From the NCBI RefSeq assembly GCF_900114835.1, contig NZ_FOUJ01000005.1, positions 124,001 through 188,000 of the forward strand: 64,000 nucleotides of DNA, in the 5' to 3' direction. Shown one piece after another: positions 18,496 through 25,317 of the stretch (position 1 is its first letter; each line of letters begins with the position of its first letter). Both the position numbers and the translations under genes were made by a program. Origin of the DNA: Methanolobus profundi (GTDB lineage: Archaea; Halobacteriota; Methanosarcinia; Methanosarcinales; Methanosarcinaceae). Under the pieces are notes generated by a model. The model searched no databases and was not told the origin of the DNA. It saw only the letters and a list, made by a program, of their open reading frames with translations.

Positions 18496-18797
18496 GTAAG
18501 AATGGAGATCTTTCCATCCTTCACCTGTGTTTCATATACGTTCACCCGGATCTTATCGGATGCTATATACGCCCCGGTCCGAACATCAAAGGTCCAGCTA
18601 TGACATGGACATTTGATAGAATATTCCTGCAGAGTTCCGCCCTGAAGCTGACAGTTCATATGGGGGCAGCGGTTCTCAAGGGCAAATACCTCCCCGTTGA
18701 TACGGAGAAGGATCATCTGCTGATCTCCGATACTCACAGGTACTATTTTACCTTCTTTGACTTCATTGTCATCTGCAGCGATAGCCCACGAGGACAT
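18492..18797 (-). CDS. Rieske [2Fe-2S] protein (first of three by position, middle in operon)
   Basis: A 101-residue soluble Rieske ferredoxin with ligand motifs RCPHMNCQLQGG and KCPCHSWTF, again carrying the HMxC plus CPC disulfide cysteines. Ribosome site GGGAGATC just before ATG 18797. It overlaps the next Rieske gene by 4 bases. Clearly a paralogue of its neighbours, yet diverged enough that the duplication is old. In archaea stand-alone Rieske ferredoxins usually serve as electron carriers; the partner is unknown. Confidence 0.93.
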   Translation of the reverse strand: MSSWAIAADDNEVKEGKIVPVSIGDQQMILLRINGEVFALENRCPHMNCQLQGGTLQEYSIKCPCHSWTFDVRTGAYIASDKIRVNVYETQVKDGKISILT

Positions 18798-18822
18798 TTT
18801 GATCTCCCTTCAATATCACTGT

Positions 18823-19137
18823 TCATAAAAGGACAAGTATCTCGCCGTCTTCCACCTTGTTCTCGTACATATCAAGGACCTCATCCTCATCTCCCTGATA
18901 TTTTCCGGACCTGATATCATATTCCCATCCGTGGCACGGGCATTTCAGTATGAACTCATCACTGAATGTCCCTTTTGAAAGGCGACAACCCATATGTTTA
19001 CACTTACCAAAAAGAGAATAGATAGTTCCGTTCTTTCTGATCAGAAGCACAGGTGTTCCCTTCACTCTGGCAAACTCCATACTTCCTTCTTTCAGGTCAC
19101 TGTCCTTTAATGCGTAGAACCAGGATCTTTCTGACAT
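18823..19137 (-). CDS. Rieske [2Fe-2S] protein (promoter-proximal)
   Basis: A 104-residue Rieske ferredoxin with KCKHMGCRLSKG and KCPCHGWEYD; the spacing between motifs is one residue longer (17) than in its two paralogues. Start ATG 19137 is chosen because GGGAGGT lies 4 bases upstream; a longer open frame reaching 19260 would overlap the MATE gene and adds a non-homologous leader. First gene of the six-gene redox operon, with a TATA box at about 19170-19180 on this strand. Confidence 0.92.
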   Translation of the reverse strand: MSERSWFYALKDSDLKEGSMEFARVKGTPVLLIRKNGTIYSLFGKCKHMGCRLSKGTFSDEFILKCPCHGWEYDIRSGKYQGDEDEVLDMYENKVEDGEILVLL

Positions 19138-19169
19138 TCGTACCTCCCATGAATAATCACTGATCCAAA

Positions 19170-19180
19170 AATATAAATAG
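19170..19180 (-). promoter_or_regulatory. Predicted TATA box of the Rieske operon
   Basis: Reading the minus strand, CTATTTATATT lies about 35-43 bases ahead of the first Rieske ATG. A start about 25 bases downstream would give a short leader containing GGGAGGT. Confidence 0.5.
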
Positions 19181-19210
19181 TTGTCGTGGAATAAAAATAT
19201 GGTAGCAAGC

Positions 19211-20572
19211 TTATGAATTGCTACTTCTGTGCTGGAAGAACTTGTATTCTCTCCAGACAAGGAACATACTTATGATCGCTGCCATGAGGTCTGATATTGG
19301 AAATGCCATCCATACTCCGGAGAGATCGAAGTAATATGGGAGCAGGATCACCAGAGGTATCAGGAACAATATCTGACGGCACATTGACAGGAAGAAGGAT
19401 GGCCTGGCTTTGCCAAGCGACTGGAACAGTGTCGTTCCAATTACGTTCATACCTATCAATGGACTTGCCAGGACCATTATCCTCAGGGCAGATGCTCCGT
19501 TACTGATCAGATCTGCATCAGTGCTGAACATGCTGAAGAATGTCCCAGGGAATATTGAAAGCAATGTCACGCCAACAAGTCCGAAGAGAGTTGTGATGAT
19601 AAGCGATGTTCTGACAGATTCATTCACTCTTGCATAGTTCTCAGCTCCATAGTTATAGCCAACAATGGGTTGGAGACCATGTGATATCCCTATTATAGGC
19701 ATGAGTATAAGCATTATCAATTTTATCGAAACACCAAATACAGCTATTGAGAGGTCTCCTCCATAGACGGCAAGTACGTTGTTCAGTACAAGCATCATGA
19801 AACTGTTCGATGCTCCCATTACAAAGGAACCAAAGCCAATAACGGTTATTTCTTTGATCAGATCGAACTTTGGAGTGAGATTTGCCAGTTTCAGTTTGAG
19901 AGGACTTTTTCCTGTAATGTAATAGTATAACAGATAGATAGTACCTGCCAGTTGTGCGAGTACGGTTGCAAGAGCTGCACCCTTTACTCCCATGCCAAAT
20001 CCGAACATCAGGATGGCATCAAGGAATATATTCAAAACTCCTGAGAACACCATGTTGTTCATGGCGATCTTGGAATTGCCTTCGGCCCTGACGAGATTGT
20101 TCAATACGAATCCGAATGTGAAAGCAAGTGTACCCTGCAATATAACTACAGCATATTCTTTTGCGTAGATCTGATTATCAACTGTGGCACCGAACAGGTT
20201 CAATATTGTGTCCACATTGAAGAAGAACAGTATCTGGAAAAGGATACTAATTATTATTGTATAGGAAAAGACGTTCCCAAGAGTCCTCTCTGCTTTTTCT
20301 ACATCTTTGGAACCAAGCATTCTTGAAATTACCGACGAACCTCCGACACCTATTCCAATAGATATTGCTATCATAAGCATCTGCAAAGGAAAAGCAACAG
20401 CTACTCCTGCAATTCCCAGGACACTCTGGTCACCCAGTGCTCTTCCGACAAAGAAAGTGTCCACCAGATTGTAGAATGCCTGTACGAGAAGTCCTATTAT
20501 GGCAGGTGTGGCCAGTTTCCATAATAGCTTGTTGATACTTTCAGTACCCAAGAATTCACTTTTGTTGTTCAT
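19211..20572 (-). CDS. MATE-family multidrug/sodium antiporter
   Basis: A 453-residue integral membrane protein with about 12 helices in two related halves, typical MATE length. The start SINKLLWKLATPAIIGLLVQ and FFVGRALG match the N-terminal MATE signature; the second half repeats it around AVFGVSIKLIMLILMPIIG and GLQPIVGYNYGA. MATE proteins export organic cations or other small molecules in exchange for H+ or Na+. It lies 33 bases behind a marR gene on the same strand, the common regulator-pump pair, so it is probably induced when the pump substrate binds the regulator. Confidence 0.93.
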   Translation of the reverse strand: MNNKSEFLGTESINKLLWKLATPAIIGLLVQAFYNLVDTFFVGRALGDQSVLGIAGVAVAFPLQMLMIAISIGIGVGGSSVISRMLGSKDVEKAERTLGNVFSYTIIISILFQILFFFNVDTILNLFGATVDNQIYAKEYAVVILQGTLAFTFGFVLNNLVRAEGNSKIAMNNMVFSGVLNIFLDAILMFGFGMGVKGAALATVLAQLAGTIYLLYYYITGKSPLKLKLANLTPKFDLIKEITVIGFGSFVMGASNSFMMLVLNNVLAVYGGDLSIAVFGVSIKLIMLILMPIIGISHGLQPIVGYNYGAENYARVNESVRTSLIITTLFGLVGVTLLSIFPGTFFSMFSTDADLISNGASALRIMVLASPLIGMNVIGTTLFQSLGKARPSFFLSMCRQILFLIPLVILLPYYFDLSGVWMAFPISDLMAAIISMFLVWREYKFFQHRSSNS

Positions 20573-20605
20573 GACGTTATCCTTATCTCAAACATAGTTC
20601 GTTTT

Positions 20606-21049
20606 TTAATTCTCTGAGCCCCTGTCGAATTCTATGAGGGTATCTTTGGCCTTGTCCAGAAGCTTCCTGAAGATGGCTTCTTCTTCTTCCGAGAACTCAG
20701 AGAGGAGTATCTGGTTCCACTCATGGAGCGTTCTGTTGATCAGAGGGATGACTTCCCTGCCTTTATCAGAGATGAAGACCCGGTATATACGTCTGTCATC
20801 ATCATCCTTTTCCCGATATGCATAACCTTCTTTTTCAAGGGCAACAATGGCTCTTGTTGCAGTAGCTTTGCTCAGGTTCAGATAACGCGCCAGACCTTCC
20901 TGGGAACAACCGTCCTTGTGGGACAGTGTCAGCAGGAACGCGAACATAGGTCCTTTCAGGTTATAGGACTCAAGGGCATTTTCAATGTAAAAATGGTTAT
21001 GTGAAAATATATAACCAATTTTTGCGCCGATCCTCTCTGATTGCTTCAT
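20606..21049 (-). CDS. MarR-family transcriptional regulator
   Basis: A 147-residue winged-helix protein. The HTH part GLARYLNLSKATATRAIVAL is followed by the wing KEGYAYREKDDDDRRIYRVF, where DxR in the wing is the MarR hallmark. It heads the operon with the MATE exporter. Two 20-bp near-identical palindromic boxes lie 25-65 bases upstream of its start, overlapping the likely promoter, so autorepression plus control of the exporter is the natural reading. Confidence 0.92.
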   Translation of the reverse strand: MKQSERIGAKIGYIFSHNHFYIENALESYNLKGPMFAFLLTLSHKDGCSQEGLARYLNLSKATATRAIVALEKEGYAYREKDDDDRRIYRVFISDKGREVIPLINRTLHEWNQILLSEFSEEEEAIFRKLLDKAKDTLIEFDRGSEN

Positions 21050-21073
21050 GGATACTCCTTAATATATGCAAGA

Positions 21074-21113
21074 TAGTTTCATGTGAAACCAATTAGTTTA
21101 ATGTGAAACTAAT
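21074..21113. promoter_or_regulatory. Tandem palindromic operators upstream of marR
   Basis: Two adjacent 20-bp units that differ at two positions: TAGTTTCATGTGAAACCAAT (21074-21093) and TAGTTTAATGTGAAACTAAT (21094-21113). Each is a palindrome, the first perfect over GTTTCA-TG-TGAAAC. The spacing of 20 bp puts them two helical turns apart on the same DNA face. The minus-strand TATA (TTTATATATTA) abuts the second unit. Confidence 0.75.
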
Positions 21114-21176
21114 ATATAAATGAAATGGATGTCACTATCTGACATAGAAAAAATAAAAAGATAAGGTTATTTGAAT

Positions 21177-22337
21177 TCAGACCTTCTGCCTGCGGTTAAG
21201 AGAATACATCTGGATCTTCTTCATCTTGGCAAGATTAAGAGCACCTTTCATCTCTTTTTGCTCAAGCAGACGGGCATCAACATAACCTGCATCAACTGCC
21301 TCGTTGAAGATGTCGTAACCAATTCTGGAACGTGCAAGAACGGTGGTCCAGCCCTGAGGTGTGCCTACGCCACCAAACGAAATATCTGCATTCTCAGCTG
21401 CCATGTCTGTACAGTATTTGCATGAACTGCTTCTATACTGGTCTAATTCATCAAGCGGGAAAACCCTGAGCTCATCAGGTGTCTGGAACTCGAACTTACC
21501 TTTCCGGATCTTCATGGACTCGATATCGGCAAGTTTCATATCCCTGCTCTCTACAAATTCTCTGATACCTTCATAATAGAAAGTGTCCATACAGAACAGT
21601 CCCATTTTAAGAATATTTGCTCTCATGAACAAATGCAGGAATCCCTGTGGACTTTTCTGCATCTTCGTAACTGCATCGATATTACAGCTCGGTCCAACAA
21701 AAGCAATACTCCTCATGCCTTCCTTCACAGCATCCATCAAAGCCCTGAGGGTCATACTGTGGCTGTAAATACTTCCTGAGCCTTCAAGGATATCCTCGTA
21801 GGTCTTTGCAACAATAGGCACAGGTTTCCATGGCTCTTCATCTGATCTGGTCGTAACGATGGCACAGTCAATGAGCCCTGCATCCAGAGCATAGCCGAGC
21901 ATGGCAGTCACAACGCCACCATCCTGTCCTTTTAGTCCCGGTAGAGCTGACTTTGCAGAATAGGCGTTGCGAAGTTTTCCTACCAGTCCGTCCTCTGTTG
22001 TAATTGTCCTTGGGCACTGGTTATAGCAAACTCCACATGCAGTACATTTGTCTACAAGTGTAGGCTCTTCATTTTTGAAAATAATAGACTCACATGATGC
22101 GGTACATGCTCCGCAAAGGGTGCATATTCCAGGCTTGATAATATCCTTCCTGAGCTTTCCAAAAGATATCTTCTCCTGCTCAGCAATGGACCTCTTAAGG
22201 CGTACAACTCTCTTTTCCAGAGGATCTGACTTATTATTACCTTCATAAGAGCAGAATCGATACTTTTCCCCGGCATTATCCATAGAACGAGAAGTATCTT
22301 TCTGCATGTTGTTTTTACAGATAAGATCGCTAGACAT
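21177..22337 (-). CDS. F420-hydrogenase/dehydrogenase beta-subunit-like protein (FrhB family)
   Basis: A 386-residue protein with two [4Fe-4S] motifs (GICTLCGACTASC and DKCTACGVCYNQC at about 72-110), then the FrhB domain: GQDGGVVTAMLGYALDAG, AFVGPSCNIDAV and the cysteine-rich SSSCKYCTDMAAENADISFG. FrhB-family proteins bind FAD and iron-sulfur clusters and exchange a hydride with coenzyme F420. The first 60 residues are variable and polar. The gene is divergent from a small siroheme reductase gene, 250 bases apart; in F420-dependent sulfite reductase (Fsr) these two modules are fused, so the pair may be a split form (inference). Confidence 0.88.
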   Translation of the reverse strand: MSSDLICKNNMQKDTSRSMDNAGEKYRFCSYEGNNKSDPLEKRVVRLKRSIAEQEKISFGKLRKDIIKPGICTLCGACTASCESIIFKNEEPTLVDKCTACGVCYNQCPRTITTEDGLVGKLRNAYSAKSALPGLKGQDGGVVTAMLGYALDAGLIDCAIVTTRSDEEPWKPVPIVAKTYEDILEGSGSIYSHSMTLRALMDAVKEGMRSIAFVGPSCNIDAVTKMQKSPQGFLHLFMRANILKMGLFCMDTFYYEGIREFVESRDMKLADIESMKIRKGKFEFQTPDELRVFPLDELDQYRSSSCKYCTDMAAENADISFGGVGTPQGWTTVLARSRIGYDIFNEAVDAGYVDARLLEQKEMKGALNLAKMKKIQMYSLNRRQKV

Positions 22338-22589
22338 TTTATTTCTCCCAGGATCGCGGATGTCCTTTCAGGATTGATAATATCGTTCTTATAGTATAAA
22401 ACAACATTTGAATTTAATAATCGTGATGGTTCGCTGCATAATGATTATTAGTTATAATTATTAATTATGAGAATATGTGGGGCATAATGTTTTTACAATA
22501 TAGCCTATATCAAATTTACTTGTTCTTAATTATTATAGATGTGTAATTTCAGTAAAATAACTACCAACTGGAAACAGAAAGTGACCAAA

Positions 22590-23444
22590 ATGGCAAAGAA
22601 AGACACAGATAAAGACCTGCTCAAGGAGAAAGGTTTTCTTTCCCAGAGGCAGGATGACCATTTCGCTATGCGTCTACATGCAGCAGGTGGTAACGTAACA
22701 TCTGACTATCTCCGGGCTGTGGCTGATGCTGCAGACAAATACGGCAAAGGCTATGTGCACATAACCTCCCGACAGGGAGTGGAGATACCCTTTGTTCACC
22801 TTGATGATACCGAAGCCGCCAGTGAGACCATGCTGTCAGCAGGTATCGGTCCGGGAGCATCCGGGAAAAAGATAAGGGCAGTTGTGGCATGCCAGGGGGA
22901 TCGTGTCTGTAAACGTGGTCTCATCGACTGCCAGGAAATGTGCGAGAAGATAGATGAACTATACTTTGCTGCTCCGGTTCCCTACAAGTTCAAGATCGCA
23001 GTGACTGGATGTCCCGCATCATGCCTGAAAGTTCAGGAGAATGACTTTGGTATCATGGGATTTGAAGAACCGGTCTTCGTTGAAGAGAACTGTGTCATGT
23101 GCAGGCAATGTGAGAAAGCCTGCGAGGTTTCTGCCATCAAAATAGAGGATGGAAGTCTCTATCTGGATATGCATAAATGCGTGGCCTGCGGCCGCTGCAT
23201 CGGAGCCTGCAAAAAGGATGCTATGCGGACAAAGGATAAGGGTTTCACAATATTCGTGGGTGGCAAGGTAGGTAAAAGGCCACGCATGGGTAACATGTTG
23301 CTCAGGACATGTGACAGCGATGAGGTGTTCGATATCCTTGAGAGGACCATAAACTATTATCGTGAGAATGCCCTTGAAGGTGAGCGTCTGGGTGATGTCA
23401 TAGACCGTTGCGGTCTGGATAGTTTCGGGGAAACCGTTAAATGA
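22590..23444 (+). CDS. Small dissimilatory-sulfite-reductase-like siroheme protein
   Basis: 284 residues from ATG 22590, chosen because the N-terminus then begins as in the family and GTGACC stands just ahead; an upstream ATG at 22539 would add 17 unconserved residues. The siroheme-[4Fe-4S] cysteines are C101-x5-C107 (ACQGDRVCKRG) and C141-x3-C145 (TGCPASCLK). Two ferredoxin-type [4Fe-4S] motifs follow (CVMCRQCEKAC and CVACGRCIGAC). This is the single-chain Dsr-like type widespread in methanogens, related to the C-terminal half of Fsr. Substrate not known: sulfite, nitrite or a sulfur-transfer step are all possible. Confidence 0.9.
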   Translation: MAKKDTDKDLLKEKGFLSQRQDDHFAMRLHAAGGNVTSDYLRAVADAADKYGKGYVHITSRQGVEIPFVHLDDTEAASETMLSAGIGPGASGKKIRAVVACQGDRVCKRGLIDCQEMCEKIDELYFAAPVPYKFKIAVTGCPASCLKVQENDFGIMGFEEPVFVEENCVMCRQCEKACEVSAIKIEDGSLYLDMHKCVACGRCIGACKKDAMRTKDKGFTIFVGGKVGKRPRMGNMLLRTCDSDEVFDILERTINYYRENALEGERLGDVIDRCGLDSFGETVK

Positions 23445-23511
23445 TCCCGGCAAAAATAACCTGTATAGATACATTACTAAAAATGCCCATCTTTTTGGTA
23501 TTGGAGAATCC

Positions 23512-24495
23512 ATGAAACCAGAAACCAAAGCACAACTCATCTCAGTAGGGTCCGTGAATATGGATCCTGCTCTTATCCATTGGTTAACTATTCCTACAGC
23601 AGGTCCTGGAGCCGGGAATATAGCTTTCTTCTTTAATTCCGGTGGTCACCGTGTGCGTCTTGCTGTCAAAAAAGAATCCCCTCTGGAAGCTAAGATGGAG
23701 GACGGAGAACTTGTCATCAGAAGAGATGGCGTAGAGATAGCAAGAGGAAGCATCGAAGAAGAACTCATCCACTGTCCTGATCAGGCTTTTATCACGATGT
23801 GTGAGAAGTGTGTCTTCGACTGCAAGTTCTGTCCGGTCCCAAAACTTGGCGGTAAGGTCAAGAGCATGGACCAGATGCTGACGATGATAGCAGATGCCAA
23901 TGAAACAGGCAGTATGAAAGCCATTTCCATTACTTCCGGTGTTGAAACATCTGCAGAGAAAGAGGTTGAGAGGGCTGAGGAACTTGTCCGCAGGCTCAAG
24001 GAAAAGTATGATGTGCCTATAGGTGTCTCGGTCTATCCTACAGAAGATTCCACCCTCCGGCTCAAAGCAGCAGGTGCTGACGAGCTAAAATACAATGTTG
24101 AGACCATGGACCGTAAACTCCATGCTGAACTGTGTCCTGACCAGGACCTTGAGTTCCTTCTTGATGCACTCAGGGAAGGTGTAAAGGTATTCGGAAAGAA
24201 CAAGGTCTGCTCTAATTTCATAATCGGTCTTGGAGAAACAGATGAGTCCGCAGAGAAAGGTATAGAGGAACTTGTATCCATTGGTGTGGTGCCGATCCTC
24301 AGGGCAGCTGCACAGCATCCGTTACGTAAGGGTGAGGTAACAGTGGAAAGGCCAACTGCTGAAAGGCTGATGCATCTGAACCTCTTCCTGAAGGAAAAAC
24401 TGGACGAGTATGGTCTGCGCGCCGATACGTTCGATACTATGTGTCTGCCATGTACTGGCTGTGACATCAATCCTCATCTGGATATCGAGGATTGA
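23512..24495 (+). CDS. Radical SAM protein with extra C-terminal cysteines
   Basis: A 327-residue radical SAM enzyme. The SAM cluster motif is C100-x3-C104-x2-C107 (KCVFDCKFCPV), placed unusually late: about 95 residues of N-terminal domain come first. The barrel continues with SITSGVET and NFIIGLGETDE. The C-terminus has CLPCTGCDINPH, three more cysteines that could bind a second cluster, as in BioB-like enzymes. It lies 67 bases behind the siroheme gene on the same strand, so cotranscription and a sulfur-related role are plausible, but no named family was recognised. Confidence 0.85.
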   Translation: MKPETKAQLISVGSVNMDPALIHWLTIPTAGPGAGNIAFFFNSGGHRVRLAVKKESPLEAKMEDGELVIRRDGVEIARGSIEEELIHCPDQAFITMCEKCVFDCKFCPVPKLGGKVKSMDQMLTMIADANETGSMKAISITSGVETSAEKEVERAEELVRRLKEKYDVPIGVSVYPTEDSTLRLKAAGADELKYNVETMDRKLHAELCPDQDLEFLLDALREGVKVFGKNKVCSNFIIGLGETDESAEKGIEELVSIGVVPILRAAAQHPLRKGEVTVERPTAERLMHLNLFLKEKLDEYGLRADTFDTMCLPCTGCDINPHLDIED

Positions 24496-24516
24496 ATCTA
24501 AAAACAGGATCCGAAT

Positions 24517-25056
24517 TCATAACTCATCTTTGAGAATGGCGTAGATGCAGTCATCCTGAACAACGCCATTTTTGATCACGTTGTTCTTCAGGGTACCTTC
24601 AAGCCTGAATCCTGCTTTTTCAAGAGCTCTCCTTGATCCTGTGTTATTGGCAAATGGTTGTGCATAAACCCTGATGAGGTCAAAATTCTCGAACAGGTAT
24701 TTAGCCATAGACCTTAACACTTTTGTCATTATTCCCTTTCCCCAGTACTCTTCAGCAAGGTAATAACCAAGTTCTGCAGTTTTACGATGCACGTTGTCCT
24801 CTATGAACGCACCAATACTACCACTGGCCTCGCCATTGATCTCGATAGCAAATACTTTTGAACTGGTGTAATTCTGGCTTGCAAGGGTGATGAACTGTCT
24901 TGCATCATCAATAGAATAGGGATGGGGGATACCGTCTCTTAAATTATCTACTATTTTCCTGTTGTTAGCAATAACTGCAAGTCTTTTGGCATCTTCTTCT
25001 TTCCATGGCCTCAGTATGAACTCATCAGTTTCGATCTTAATATCATTATCTTCCAT
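24517..25056 (-). CDS. GNAT acetyltransferase, RimJ/RimL type
   Basis: A 179-residue GCN5-type N-acetyltransferase. The early FILRPWKEEDA, the acetyl-CoA loop ELGYYLAEEYWGKGIMTKVL (Q/RxxGxG/A variant) and the late NTGSRRALEKAGFRLEGTLKN are the standard blocks of the ribosomal-protein/spermidine acetyltransferase group. The acceptor is unknown. It sits 17 bases after the small membrane gene at the end of the copper operon and may simply be carried on that transcript. Confidence 0.92.
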   Translation of the reverse strand: MEDNDIKIETDEFILRPWKEEDAKRLAVIANNRKIVDNLRDGIPHPYSIDDARQFITLASQNYTSSKVFAIEINGEASGSIGAFIEDNVHRKTAELGYYLAEEYWGKGIMTKVLRSMAKYLFENFDLIRVYAQPFANNTGSRRALEKAGFRLEGTLKNNVIKNGVVQDDCIYAILKDEL

Positions 25057-25073
25057 GCGTAAACACCCTCATG

Positions 25074-25304
25074 TCAGTGCATGATCTTCTCAATTATCCC
25101 CGGCCACACCGAAGCTGCCACTATCATACTCAGGATGAACACAAAGACCATTCCTGCAATGATATCGACCTGGCTGTATAATGGCACCGTTCTGGAACTG
25201 TTGACTTCAAAGGAGAGTATTGCAAAGACAACAACAAGTACAAGCGAGGAGAGCACGCTTGCAACAAGTGCATATTTCCCTTTATTTGCTGATGTAATGT
25301 CCAT
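25074..25304 (-). CDS. Small two-helix membrane protein
   Basis: 76 residues with two hydrophobic helices (about 10-32 and 48-68) and short polar ends. Ribosome site AAAGGAGATA precedes ATG 25304. It lies 13 bases after copA on the same strand and so probably belongs to the copper operon. No metal-binding Cys or Met cluster is visible and no family was recognised. Confidence 0.75.
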   Translation of the reverse strand: MDITSANKGKYALVASVLSSLVLVVVFAILSFEVNSSRTVPLYSQVDIIAGMVFVFILSMIVAASVWPGIIEKIMH

Positions 25305-25317
25305 GTTAGTATCTCCT

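Noticed and set aside
19138-19260. Longer form of the first Rieske protein
   Set aside because: The extension overlaps the MATE gene and the operon's TATA box; GGGAGGT sits just before ATG 19137.
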